A DNA stretch of 64,000 bases, taken from assembly GCF_964019845.1 (NCBI RefSeq), contig NZ_OZ026465.1, positions 310,001-374,000 on the forward strand. The letters run 5' to 3'. Below the pieces are notes generated by a model. The model was not told where the DNA came from and did not search any database. It saw nothing but the letters and a program-made list of their open reading frames with translations. The DNA is from Spiroplasma endosymbiont of Labia minor (GTDB lineage: Bacteria; Bacillota_I; Bacilli_A; Mycoplasmatales; Mycoplasmataceae). Both the position numbers and the translations under genes were made by a program. Below, one piece after another: positions 1-9,879 of this stretch (positions within the stretch are counted from its first letter, which is position 1; each line of letters begins with the position of its first letter).

Positions 1-2
1 CA

Positions 3-95
3 GAAGAATTACAGTTATTATTTCAACTAATGATTATTCAATTAAAAACAATTGAAGTACAATATAAAGAAAATTTAAAAATTAAGGAGGTTTAA
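3..95 (+). CDS. prp: C-terminus of ribosomal-processing cysteine protease Prp (partial)
   Basis: This is an open frame running in from the left edge, with the last 30 codons visible and TAA at 93-95. It is named mainly from position. Prp (YsxB) normally lies between rplU and rpmA and removes the N-terminal extension of L27. The visible tail, with [10 protein letters not shown] and a lysine-rich end, fits the C-terminal helix of that family. The catalytic His and Cys lie outside the window. The stop is 2 nt before the rpmA start, and the rpmA Shine-Dalgarno site (AAGGAGG, 84-90) is inside this frame, so the two are translationally linked. Confidence 0.65.
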   Translation, partial: EELQLLFQLMIIQLKTIEVQYKENLKIKEV

Positions 96-97
96 TT

Positions 98-418
98 ATG
101 CGATTTTTATTAGGTTTACAATTCTTTGCTTCTAAAAAAGGAGTTGGATCAACAAGAAACGGGCGCGATTCTGAATCAAAAAGACTTGGACAAAAAATTT
201 CAGATGGTCAATTTGCAAATGCTGGTTCAATTATTTTTCGTCAAAGAGGAACAAAAATTCATCCAGGAATAAACGTTGGTCGTGGAGGAGATGACACTCT
301 TTTTGCTCTAATTTCGGGAATTGTTAAGTATGAACGCTTTGGCAAAAATAGAAAAAGAGCAACTGTTATACCACAAACAGAAGCGATTACAAGCAAAACA
401 AAAAAATCAGAAAAATAA
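98..418 (+). CDS. rpmA: 50S ribosomal protein L27
   Basis: 106 aa. L27 reaches toward the peptidyl-transferase centre of the 50S subunit. The N-terminus carries the Firmicutes-type extension ending LQFF before ASKKGVGST (residues about 7-18), the site cut by Prp, followed by the family motifs [11 protein letters not shown] and [10 protein letters not shown]. The C-terminus ends in a short Lys/Thr-rich tail. The start is fixed by a strong AAGGAGG 8 nt upstream. It is followed by a hairpin terminator at 431-458. The preceding frame looks like the processing protease, so processing of L27 is expected. Confidence 0.97.
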   Translation: MRFLLGLQFFASKKGVGSTRNGRDSESKRLGQKISDGQFANAGSIIFRQRGTKIHPGINVGRGGDDTLFALISGIVKYERFGKNRKRATVIPQTEAITSKTKKSEK

Positions 419-430
419 TACATTAATTTA

Positions 431-458
431 AAATCGTGTTTCACACGATTTTTTTGTT
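431..458 (+). terminator. Rho-independent terminator after rpmA
   Basis: Nine-base-pair stem AAATCGTGT / ACACGATTT with a 3-nt loop, followed by a T run. It closes the prp-rpmA operon. Confidence 0.9.
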
Positions 459-491
459 ATTATTTAGTTAGACATGAAGGGGATGTGAAAT

Positions 492-1430
492 ATGAATTTC
501 TGATGATATATAATTATTGTAATTATTATTTCGCTTTTCTCTGGTGGTGGCGGAATTTTTGGAAGAAAACGCAATCAAAATAATAAACAACGTGAAGAAA
601 AAAAGAGAATGTCTTTAAATCAATTAAATGATTATTTTCAAAATATTAAAAATACAGTTGTCTCTAATAATCAAAAAGAAATTAACGTTAAAGGATATGA
701 TGTTAATTTCAAATTATTGAATTATCCATTTCATATTTCATTGCAGAATATGGAAAATTACTTAAATAATCATGTAGAAGATTTAAATTCTGATATGGAA
801 ATAATTAAAAAACAAATTGTAGAAATATCAACTAAAATGGAAACGATATTTAAAAAATATGAATCACAATTTTTGCAAGAAATTGATCGCATTTTAAATG
901 GTATGCCTATTGAAGGTGATTGAGTCTATATTATCGGTAATGCATATAGCGAATATTATTCAAAATTTTTATTAATAGCAATTGATTACTTAGCAGAAGA
1001 CATTTATCCATTTCTGTTCAATAAATTATATAAAAAATCCGCAAATATAAAAAAAATTAAGTATTCATCGGAAGAGGAATATTTCTCATCAAGATTAGAT
1101 AATATTGAGACAATAATGAAAGCGGATTTTAATAGCATCTTTGAAGATTTGGTTATGAATTTAAATATTTTTTTCTTTAAAAAAAGACAAGACCAAAATT
1201 ATGATAATTACGATAATTCTAATGTCAATGTTAAAGATAATTCTGATTTTCATTCGTATGAGGTTTTGGGTTTAAACTCATTTGCTACAAACGCAGAGAT
1301 AAAAAAAAGATATCGAGAACTTGCAAAAAAATATCATCCAGATACTTCGGTAATTCCAAATTCCAAAGAAAAAATGTTAGAAATCAATGTAGCATATGAA
1401 AAAATTAAAAAAAATAGAAATATAAAATAA
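492..1430 (+). CDS. Membrane-anchored J-domain (DnaJ-like) protein
   Basis: 312 aa, read through TGA(Trp) at 501, 504 and 921. Residues about 4-18 form a hydrophobic anchor followed by a glycine run and a basic stretch. The middle, about 30-230, is helical and Lys/Glu-rich. The C-terminus, about 252-312, is a J domain with [18 protein letters not shown] (HPD at 282-284) and a truncated last helix. J domains stimulate Hsp70 (DnaK) ATPase activity. An N-terminal anchor with a C-terminal J domain would place DnaK recruitment at the membrane face. There is no zinc-finger or substrate-binding region, so it is not canonical DnaJ. A Shine-Dalgarno-like AAGGGGAT precedes the ATG. Confidence 0.85.
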
Positions 1431-1453
1431 TTTTAAATATTAGGAGTGATAAT

Positions 1454-2812
1454 ATGTTTGAAATAAACTTAAATAAATTACAAGGAAAATATTTTGAAGA
1501 AGCTTTAGAACAAATAAAAGAAATTGTCAAAATTCCATCATATAGATCAGAACCAACTGCAAGTGCTCCATATGGAGAAAATACTTTAAAATCATTAGAT
1601 TTTGCATTAGACTTGGCTGAAAAAATTGGTTTTACAAAAATAGTTAAAGATAAAAAGAATCGTTATGGTTATGCCGAAATAGGAAACGCAAAAGAAATGA
1701 TGGGTATATTATGCCACTTAGATGTTGTTCCGCCAGGTAATATTAATCAATGAGTTACAAATCCGTTTGAACCAATAATTAAAGATGGCAAATTAATTGG
1801 TCGTGGCGTATTTGATGATAAAGGTCCGACTATTATTAACATGTTTGCTGTAAAATACTTAATTGATCATAACTTTTTGGCAGATTATAGAATACGTATG
1901 ATTTTTGGTACGGCAGAAGAAACAGATTGAGATGATATGAATGCATATGTTGCAAATGAAGAACATCCAGCATTTGGATATACACCAGATGGTGAATTTC
2001 CAATGGTATATGCAGAAAAATTTATCCGAGATATAGATATTTTAGGAAATTATCAGTGTCAATTTTCTCTAATGGGTGGTTCTGCATATAATGTGATAAA
2101 TGATCAAGTCACATACATTGGTCCAAAATTACAAGAATTAAAAGAATTTTTACAAAAAAATAATGTTGTTTCTTTGGTAGAAAAAGATAATTCATTAATT
2201 ATTCAAGGAACTGCAGGGCATGGGTCGTTGCCACATATGGGTATTAATGCTGCAACTTATGCATTAAACGCAATTTATGAAATAGGTATAAATGATCCGA
2301 TTGCCAAATTTGTTCATGATCATATTCATTTAAATTATAATATGACAAATATTTTCCCTGATGGATTAGAAGATGAAACAGGCAAAGTTACTGCATCAAA
2401 TGGAATAGTGGAAATGAATGATCAAAATCAACGTTTTACATTGAATTTAAGAATACCAGTTCATGCAAATTTAACTAATTTATTTAATAAATTAAACGAA
2501 ATTATCAAATCTTATGGTTTAAAAGAAAAGCAAGCTAAATTAGAAAAAAGTGTATATATTGCCAAGGATTCAATGATTGCTACAAAAATTATGTCTGTTT
2601 ATAGAGAAGTTACAGGTGAACAAAATGCAGAACCTGTAGCTTTGGGTGGTGGCACATATGCAAAAGCCATGGAAAATATTGTTGCTTTTGGTGCAGAATT
2701 TGATGTCAATAATTCAACTATGCATGCATACAACGAATATGTCACAATTAGCGATTTGCAAAAAATGCTTGAAATATATACAAAAGCGATAGCTAAATTA
2801 GCAAAAAAATAA
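1454..2812 (+). CDS. pepV: Dipeptidase PepV, M20 metallopeptidase
   Basis: 452 aa, with TGA(Trp) at 1751 and 1926. M20-family dipeptidases cleave dipeptides with two active-site zinc ions in the cytoplasm. The zinc and catalytic motifs are in order: CHLDVVPPG (His88, Asp90), GRGVFDDKGP (bridging Asp121 or Asp122) and GTAEETDW (Glu155, Glu156), then the lid region and the C-terminal LGGGTYAKAM. Length matches Lactobacillus PepV (about 470 aa). Start chosen for TAGGAGTGAT 5-6 nt upstream. Useful to an organism that lives on imported peptides. Confidence 0.94.
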
Positions 2813-2830
2813 CAATATTTATTTTTTAAT

Positions 2831-2860
2831 AACAAGATAAATATTGTTATTTATCTTGTT
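2831..2860 (+). terminator. Long AT hairpin after pepV
   Basis: A perfect 12-bp stem, AACAAGATAAAT / ATTTATCTTGTT, with a 6-nt loop. No U-run follows it on the plus strand, so termination efficiency is uncertain. It could also act as a 3'-end stabiliser. Confidence 0.5.
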
Positions 2861-2890
2861 AACATATATAATTAACGAGTTGTATATTTA

Positions 2891-2896
2891 TATAAT
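2891..2896 (+). promoter_or_regulatory. Candidate -10 box for rpsB-tsf
   Basis: A TATAAT hexamer lies 128 nt upstream of the rpsB start, just ahead of the structured leader. No convincing -35 hexamer was found. A second TATAAT-like element occurs near 2865. Confidence 0.4.
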
Positions 2897-2920
2897 TAAA
2901 ATGCAAACACATTTAGGAAT

Positions 2921-3000
2921 TGCAATGCCTAGTGCACGATGTTTAATATTAAAGTGTGGCAAAGTTTAGAACTGAATGGAAGAATAACAAATATTTAGTA
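2921..3000 (+). promoter_or_regulatory. Candidate structured rpsB leader RNA
   Basis: The untranslated leader between the -10 box and rpsB is less AT-biased than neighbouring gaps and can fold. TGCC (2926-2929) pairs with GGCA (2958-2961), and GCAC (2934-2937) pairs with GTGT (2954-2957), leaving a 4-nt bulge and a loop. Autoregulatory leaders bound by S2 are known for rpsB in other bacteria. Assigning this RNA to that role is inference from position and structure. Confidence 0.4.
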
Positions 3001-3023
3001 TAAAAAAGTGAAAGGGAAAATTT

Positions 3024-3902
3024 ATGGCAAATATTACTAGAGAACAATTATGAGAGGCAGGTTCACATTTAGGACATCAAACAAAAAGATGAAATCCTAA
3101 AATGAAGCAATATATTTACGGAGTTAAAAATAAAAATCATGTTATCGATTTGCAAAAAACTTTAGTATTACTTGAAAATGTTAAAAAATTAGTAACAAAT
3201 ATAGGTATTAAAAAAGAAAAAATTTTATTCGTTGGAACAAAACGTTCTGCAAAAAATGGAGTTAAAGAAGCAGCTCTTCGTTCGGGAAATTATTTTGTAA
3301 ATTCACGTTGATTGGGTGGTACTTTAACTAATATGAAGACAATATCTTTAAGAATTAAAACACTTTGAGATATCGAAAATGAAGAAAAAACAGGAAAAAT
3401 TAAATTACATACCAAAAAAGAACAAATAGCTATTTTAAAGGAAAAAGCTAAACTTGAAAAGACTTTAGGTGGTATTAAACAAATGCATAAATATCCTGCT
3501 GCTCTTTTTGTTGTTGATTCAAAAACAGATGAAATTGCAATTAAAGAGGCAAGAAAATTGAACATTCCTGTAATTGCAATTTGTGATACAAACGCAGACC
3601 CAGATATGGTAGATTTTGTAATTGCAGCAAATGATGATATGCAAGAATCTGTAAATATTATTTTAAATTATGTAGTTGATGTTTATGCAGAAGCTGCAGG
3701 AATTAAAATGCAACCTTCTAAATTACGTACTGTTGCACCAAAGCGTGAATACAATGAAAATAATCAAAATTCATTTAATAATCATCAAGATAGATCACAA
3801 AGAAATGATAGAGCACCTAGAGAATATAAACCAAGAATAGATGCAAAAATGCCAATTGTACAAAATCAAAAAACAGAAGAAATAAAAAAAGAAACTAATT
3901 AA
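3024..3902 (+). CDS. rpsB: 30S ribosomal protein S2
   Basis: 292 aa, with several TGA(Trp) codons including [18 protein letters not shown] near the N-terminus. The family hallmarks [31 protein letters not shown] and [24 protein letters not shown] are present. The last 50 residues or so form an Asn/Gln/Lys-rich tail not found in typical S2 (about 240 aa). S2 binds the 30S neck and helps recruit S1-like functions. A weak GAAAGGGAA site precedes the ATG. tsf follows after 13 nt, the standard rpsB-tsf operon. Confidence 0.97.
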
Positions 3903-3915
3903 GGAGAAAGAAATT

Positions 3916-4803
3916 ATGGCTTTATCTGCCACATTAATTAAAGAACTAAGAGAAATTACTGGCGCAGGAATGATGGACTGTAAAAAAGCATTAGAAATCA
4001 CTAATGGAAATGTAGATGAAGCGGTTATTTGACTACGAGAAAACGGAATTGTCAAAGCTGCTAAAAAATCAGATCGAATTGCTGCAGAAGGTGTAGTTTT
4101 TGCAAAACAAAATGATAAAAAAGCTGTTATTTTTGAAATTAATTCAGAAACAGATTTTGTTGCGAAAAATAATCAATTTATTAGTATAGTTGAAGAAATT
4201 GCAGAAACATTATTGAACTCAGCAAATGAAAATTCAACTTTAGAAGAAGTATTGAAATTGCCCACAAAAAATTACAATTCAATAGAAGAAACAATAATAA
4301 TTGCAACAGCAACAATTGGTGAAAAAATTTCATTTAGAAGATTTTCAATTTTAGATCGAGAAAAATATACTACAGTTATTTATAATCATTCAAATAAAAG
4401 GGTATCAGTATTATTAGGATTTGATGGAAATATTAATGAATCAGACGCATACAATGTTGCAATGCATGTTGCTGCAATGGCACCTAAATATTTAACAAAA
4501 AATGAGGTGCCACAAGAATTTATTAATGCTGAAAAACATATTATTGCTGAAACAACTGATTTATCCGAAAAACCAGAAAAAGTTGCTGCAGGGATTTTAG
4601 AGGGAAAACTAAATAAACGTTTAGGTGAAGTTGTTTTACTAGAACAAGATTTTGTTATTGATGAAAAACAAAAAGTTGGTAATTTCATTAAATCAAAAAA
4701 TGTTTCATTAGTTAAAATGATTCGCTTTGAAGTTGGAGAGGGAATTGAAAAAGTTACAACAGATTTCGCTGCGGAAGTAGTTGCTCAATTAAAAGGTAAT
4801 TAA
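3916..4803 (+). CDS. tsf: Elongation factor Ts
   Basis: 295 aa. EF-Ts is the guanine-nucleotide exchange factor for EF-Tu. The N-terminal UBA-like domain has the signature [20 protein letters not shown], followed by the TDFVAKN motif (about residues 76-82) that contacts EF-Tu, and the C-terminal VALL..QDFV core. One TGA(Trp) occurs near residue 38. AAGGAG overlaps the rpsB stop and sets the start. The next gene follows after 2 nt. Confidence 0.96.
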
Positions 4804-4805
4804 TC

Positions 4806-5540
4806 ATGTCTAATTTATTTGCTAATGGTTTTTTTAATAATGGTCAATGATCAGAAAATAAATATTTAATCATAAATGCTGTGGCTATTTCTTTAAATGT
4901 ATTGTTATTAATGTATTTTGTTTATTTGGTATTTAAATTTAATAAAAATAATTCTGAATATAAAATAAAAAATAGATTAATTATAGGATTATTATTATCA
5001 GGAATGGTAATAGCTATTGTGTTATCTGCATTTTTGTTTATTTTATATACTAAAGGTGAAAGCATTTTAAGTGGAACAATAAGTGAAATAAATGATACGG
5101 CGTCAGCTTTATTTATATCACTTTCAACTATTGCGTGTGTAATTACCTTTGCGGTATTAATTATCACTTGATTTACAATTTATTATGTACTTATTTCATT
5201 TGAAGAAGATAAAATACAATTCACAGGAGAATTTATAGCATATAATAGAATTATTAAATTAATTAATGATGAAAATAGAGGTAAAGTCTACATAATCTTT
5301 CGTCAAGGACGACGTGGAGTTAGAAAATTAAAATATTCTAAATCTACTGTTGTAGGTGCGTTTATGTTGGAAAATTTAGAAAAATCTGGGCACAAATTTG
5401 AAGTGACTGATGGAGAAATAATTTATCGTGATTTAGTAAAAACTGTGCAAAGTCAGACATTAGAAGAATTAAAAAAACAACAAGCACTTAAAAAAACAAA
5501 AAAAGAGACAAAAGATGATGAACCATCAGATAATAAATAA
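4806..5540 (+). CDS. Three-span membrane protein of unknown function
   Basis: 244 aa, two nucleotides after tsf and therefore probably co-transcribed. TGA(Trp) occurs at 4848 and 5169. Three hydrophobic spans lie at about residues 20-43, 58-81 and 98-128, followed by a soluble region of about 115 aa with a basic patch (RQGRRGVRK) and an acidic/lysine tail. No family recognised. It has no Shine-Dalgarno site of its own and relies on coupling to tsf. Confidence 0.75.
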
Positions 5541-5545
5541 ATTTT

Positions 5546-5576
5546 AAACATAAATACTAAGTGTTTATGTTTTTTT
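5546..5576 (+). terminator. Terminator of the rpsB-tsf operon
   Basis: Stem AAACATAAA / TTTATGTTT with a 9-nt loop, followed by a run of T. It separates the operon from the riboswitch transcript. Confidence 0.9.
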
Positions 5577-5580
5577 ATTG

Positions 5581-5586
5581 TATAAT
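5581..5586 (+). promoter_or_regulatory. -10 box for the TPP-riboswitch transcript
   Basis: TATAAT lies about 8 nt before the first riboswitch bases. A clear -35 element is not visible. Confidence 0.5.
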
Positions 5587-5593
5587 TGTTTCG

Positions 5594-5667
5594 TAGGCAG
5601 AGGTAGCGTTAAATCGTTTGAGAAATACTCTTTGAACCTGATCTAGTTAAGACTAGCGTAGGAAGCC
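5594..5667 (+). promoter_or_regulatory. TPP (thiamine pyrophosphate) riboswitch
   Basis: The THI-element signature is directly readable: a TGAGA core (5619-5623), then CTTTGAACCTGATCTAG and GACTAGCGTAGGAAG (about 5630-5665), with GGC/GCC closing the base helix. In the known family TPP binding lowers expression of thiamine uptake or synthesis genes. The downstream expression platform (5668-5730) is T-rich without an obvious perfect terminator, so control at the ribosome-binding site (GAAAGGAATT, about 5718) is plausible. Confidence 0.93.
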
Positions 5668-5734
5668 CTGAATTTTGATTTTTAAATTAATTTTTTGTGT
5701 GTGCTATTATTTGTCCTTTGAAAGGAATTAAGCA

Positions 5735-6781
5735 ATGGCGTTTTTTATTTTTTCTATAATTTGGTTGTGTGCAATGTTTTCAATTGAACTTTTTTTAGCA
5801 ATCTTTATATCACAAAAAATTAATTCATTATTAACAAATATTAATGATTCAAATTATTTACATGGAAATTTAGAATTATTTATAATTATTTGTTTAATAT
5901 TATTAATTGGTTTAATTATTTTTAATGTATTAAATCTAATTTCAATGCTTAAAATTAAAAATAGTGATTTTAATAAAAAAGATTTTATCATTTTGTCTTG
6001 TATTTCACTAAATTTAATAGCTCTAATTTATTGATCTTTGAAAAATAGTGATTTTAAAAATGATAATAAAATTATGAAAACATTTGTATCTTTAAATAAT
6101 TCAAATAAATTTTTATTAAATAAATCTGTTTTCATTTTAACAACTTACGACATTATAGTTATTGGTTTAATGATTGGTTTATATTTTGCGTTAGACTATA
6201 TAACTTATTTGTTTATACCACCAATGCCATTTTGAATTACTGTATCAATAAAATATGTACCTTTATTCTTTTTGGCTTGAATAATGTCATGATTTCATAC
6301 TTTTATCACTTTATTAATTGTTGTGTGTTTGGAATGATTAATGCCAGGAACATATGTCATTTTTCCTATTCAATATTTATTTGATTATGGTTTTCCGGTT
6401 TTATCATTATGTCTAGTTTCAATATTAAGAGATGATTCGTTTAGATTATCATTTTTTCTAAAAACAATAAATTGAATTTTAATAATTTCTGTTGTTGCAT
6501 TAATTATCTATATTTCAAGAGTGATATCTGGTGTTTTGTTTTATTCTGCAGCAAAATGAAATGGTTTTAATGCATGAACATATTCAATTGTTTTAAATGG
6601 TTTTAATTCAATTGTTGATTATTTTTCTTTGCAAATTCTTGTACCAATTGTTTGTACAGCTTTGCAAGTTGTCAAAATAAAATATAAATCATATAGATAT
6701 GCAAAATTTAGTAAGTATATAAATTTAGAAAAATTGCAAAACGAAAATCTATTATATTATGATGATTCAAAAAAAATATAA
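5735..6781 (+). CDS. thiT: ThiT-like thiamine ECF transporter S component with N-terminal extension
   Basis: 348 aa, with many TGA(Trp) codons. It has about nine or ten hydrophobic spans. The C-terminal 190 residues match ThiT layout, including the final substrate-site segment SGVLFYSAAKWNGFNAW followed by TYSIVLNGFNS, which carries the Tyr and Asn positions expected in thiamine-binding S components. Residues 1 to about 150 hold two or three extra spans not found in ordinary ThiT (about 190 aa). The TPP riboswitch directly upstream supports thiamine as substrate. It would dock on a shared EcfA/A'/T module encoded elsewhere. Confidence 0.85.
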
Positions 6782-6818
6782 TTGCTATTTATAGACTAGC
6801 GGTTGCATTTTTTTTTTG
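6782..6818 (+). terminator. Probable terminator after thiT
   Basis: TTGCTA pairs with TAGCGG (two G-U pairs) around a 9-nt loop, followed by a long T tract (6808-6817). The stem is weak. Confidence 0.45.
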
Positions 6819-6819
6819 C

Positions 6820-6825
6820 TATAAT
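6820..6825 (+). promoter_or_regulatory. -10 box for pyrH-frr
   Basis: TATAAT lies 27 nt upstream of the pyrH start, directly after the T tract that ends thiT. The -35 element is not clear. Confidence 0.5.
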
Positions 6826-6851
6826 TTCTCTGATAACGAGGAGTTAAAGGG

Positions 6852-7577
6852 ATGAGTCAAAAATACAAAAGAGTTTTATTAAAAATAAGCGGTGAAGCGT
6901 TAGGTAGTACACAAATTTATGATCAATCATCAATTACAAATGTTGCCAAACAAATTATCGAACTTGCACAATCGAATATTCAAGTTGCAGTAGTTGTTGG
7001 TGGAGGAAATATTTGAAGAGGCAATCTTTCACACACATTAAAAATGGATAATATCAGTGGTGATTATATGGGCATGATGGCGACAATTATGAATGCACTT
7101 GCGTTGGAAGCAATAATTAAGTCATTAGGATTTGAAAAAGTTGTGGTTTATTCTTCTTTGGAAATAAAAACAGTAACAACGCCATATAATTACCGTAATG
7201 CAAGAGTTCTTCTAGAAGATGGGTATATAGTTTTATTTTCTGGTGGAACTGGATTTAGTTATTTTACAACGGATACTAGTGCTGTAATAAGAGCAATAGA
7301 AATAAAAGCTGATGCTTTATTAATGGCTAAAAATGGTGTGAAAGGTGTATATGATTTAGACCCAAAAACCAATTCAAATGCTAAATTTTTACCAAAATTA
7401 ACACATAAAATGTTAGTTGAAAAAAAATTACGTGTAATGGATTTAACAGCAGCTACATTAGCGTCAGATGCAAATTTGGATATTGTTGTTTTTGATATGA
7501 ACGGTGAAAATAATATAATCAAAATAGTTAATGATTCGTTAGATGCAACTATAATTTCAAACAGCGAGGATAATTAA
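6852..7577 (+). CDS. pyrH: UMP kinase
   Basis: 241 aa. It phosphorylates UMP to UDP in pyrimidine nucleotide supply. The amino-acid-kinase fold motifs are present: N-terminal [12 protein letters not shown], then [11 protein letters not shown] (about 47-57, with TGA as Trp), [16 protein letters not shown] and the C-terminal [11 protein letters not shown] region. Start set by GAGGAG 11 nt upstream. frr follows after 1 nt, the conserved pyrH-frr pair. Confidence 0.96.
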
Positions 7578-7578
7578 T

Positions 7579-8127
7579 ATGACAGATAAAATTTTAGAAA
7601 TTTCAGAGTTAAAAATGAAAAATACTATTGAATCTTGACAACAACAATTAAAAAAAATTCGTACAGGCAGAGCAAACCCTTCAATGTTAGATTCAATTAA
7701 AATAGATTATTATGGTGATATGACTCCGTTGAATCAAATAGCGCAAGTCAACACTCCGGAACCTCAACAATTAATTATTAAACCATATGATAGATCTACA
7801 TTGGGTGTTATACAAGGAACGTTGTCTAAATCTGGATTAAATTTAAATTCTCAAGTAGAAGCAGATTTAATCCGAATTAAAATTCCTCCATTAACAGAAG
7901 ATATTCGTAAAGATTTAGTAAAGAATATGTTAAAAAATCTTGAATCATTTAAAGTACAAATAAGAAATGAACGTCGTGATGCTTTGGACAATATCAAAAA
8001 AACAGATGGTGTTTCAGAAGACTCAGTTAAAATTTTTGAAAAACAAATACAAAATTTGACAGATCAATACATAAATGAATTAGAAGTATTAACAAAATCA
8101 AAAGAAGCAGAAATAATGAAAATATAA
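7579..8127 (+). CDS. frr: Ribosome recycling factor
   Basis: 182 aa, the normal size. RRF splits post-termination ribosomes together with EF-G. The sequence is collinear with the family: KIRTGRANPSML, the central IKIPPLTEDIRKDLVK and RNERRDALDNIKK, and a C-terminal long helix. One TGA(Trp) occurs near residue 20. GAGGA ahead of the ATG lies within the pyrH end. Confidence 0.96.
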
Positions 8128-8136
8128 TATGAAAAT

Positions 8137-8175
8137 AAAAAATCTAACAATTTATAAACTGTTAGATTTTTTATT
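8137..8175 (+). terminator. Terminator after frr
   Basis: Thirteen-base-pair stem AAAAAATCTAACA / TGTTAGATTTTTT with a 10-nt loop. Confidence 0.92.
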
Positions 8176-8240
8176 TACTGAAAACATAGTAAAATTAATT
8201 AATTTCTATTATACTAATGTTATATAGGGGTGTTATATAA

Positions 8241-9851
8241 ATGATCTATTCAATTGGTGAAGTGATTCAATATAAAGGTGAAAATTATATTATTAATAAT
8301 ATTTCTCAAGAAAAAATTAATGAAAATGCAGTAATTTATTTATTAACAATAAAAAACATCCTAACAAAAGAATTCTTGACTATAGATTCAAGAAATGTTC
8401 AAAAAATTGATGTAAATAGGCATAGGTATAATTTAAGAAATGAAAATTCAGAGCAATTAGTAGCAAATTCTAATTCTAATATTTATGATCAATATGATGA
8501 TGAAACAGTTTTTGATATGAGCGATTTGATTGATGCACAACCCGTTTTTGATTTGAACAAAAATGATAATGTAAATGATGAATCATTAAGACAAAAAAAT
8601 ACTAATGTGAAAATTAATGATTTTCCAATTGAACAGCAAGTTAATAATATTAGTGATTTGAAAAACATCATATCAAAATCATCGCAATTAAAAACTATAG
8701 AATTACCTGTTGTTGATGAAACAATTTCAAATTTAAATTTAATAGGTTTTGCATCAGAAGAAAACTCTGAATCTGAAAATATAAATAATCAAAATTTAGC
8801 TTTAAGTCAAAAAATAAATGACTATAAAACAACAAATCCAATAGATGAAAAAAATATTTTAAAAAAAGAATCAACTTTAGAAAATTATCAACAAAAACAA
8901 TATAAAAATTTCAAACCAAGAGAAATAGAGAGAACCACAAACACTTTAAATGATAATTCATTAGAGGTTTTAAAACCACGTATTAATGAAAAAAGAGTGC
9001 AAATGAATTATACAAAAGATAATTTTATAACTAGACCAGAAATTAAAATAGAAAATGATAGGCAAACAATTAATAAAAATACATCATTAAAAATTGATGA
9101 AACTATTCAACATAATACAAAATCAGAACCGTCAAGTGAAGTAAAATTTTTAAATAATCAAAATAAAAAGCCATTAGAAACACAAAATTTTATTTCGTAT
9201 GAAGATGATTCATTTGCAATGAACAAAAATAATAAAAAAAATCTTAACACGGGAAATATTTATCTATCAGAGGAAACTAGATCATTTTATGGTGAACAAA
9301 TATCTGGCGATAATATTTTAAAAAATAGTAAAATATACAAAAAATTTAGAACTATGACCAAATGATTAATTGTACTTTTCTTACTTTTATTGTTTTCAAT
9401 TTTAATATTTTTTATGTTTAAAATAATAAATTTTGTTTTGCTAAATAAAACATTGACATGAAAATTTTTGGAAAACATTACATTAAACATTAATATAAAT
9501 AATGCATATTATTATTTAGAAATTATTGCAAATTATTCTTTGTTAATAGTTTCTCCAATTTTAGGATTATTAACATTTTTATATCTTGTGGCTTATATTG
9601 TACAAATTAATTTATATCAATTTAAAAGAATTGCCTATTATCAATATAAACTCGCAAAATCTTCTAAACAATTGGATTCAATGCAGACGTTTAATAACGA
9701 AATTTCAGAATATATAATTAAAGTGCACATAAATGTTCGTGATTTAAGACGACGTGTTAAAGATTTAGATGAGAAAAAAGCTGATATAAAAAATGAAAAT
9801 AATTCATTTACCGTTAAAAATCAATATGAAGATTTTAAAAGACCTAATTAA
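8241..9851 (+). CDS. Large anchored protein: disordered N-region, two membrane spans, cytoplasmic tail
   Basis: 536 aa when TGA at 9363 and 9458 are read as Trp. Residues 1-65 look folded (beta-rich, with VIQYKGENYIINN). Residues 66-370 are Asn/Lys/Glu/Ser-rich low complexity. Two spans lie at about 375-401 and 430-460, and a basic, helical tail with a likely coiled coil (about 470-520) ends the protein. No signal peptide, so the long N-region is probably cytoplasmic. No family recognised. Shine-Dalgarno AGGGGTG precedes the ATG. Just upstream of argS; may be co-transcribed. Confidence 0.75.
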
Positions 9852-9879
9852 AATCATTTAAAAGAAAAGAGGAAAAAAA

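Noticed and set aside
1751-1753. TGA codons that appear to split pepV and dozens of other genes
   Set aside because: They fall at conserved Trp positions and both sides stay in frame with family homology, so they are sense codons and not frameshifts.
3795-4055. Antisense frame across rpsB-tsf and many similar minus-strand frames (e.g. 18875-19273, 39343-39645, 55751-56098)
   Set aside because: They mirror well-identified genes on the other strand, lack ribosome sites and show no homology.
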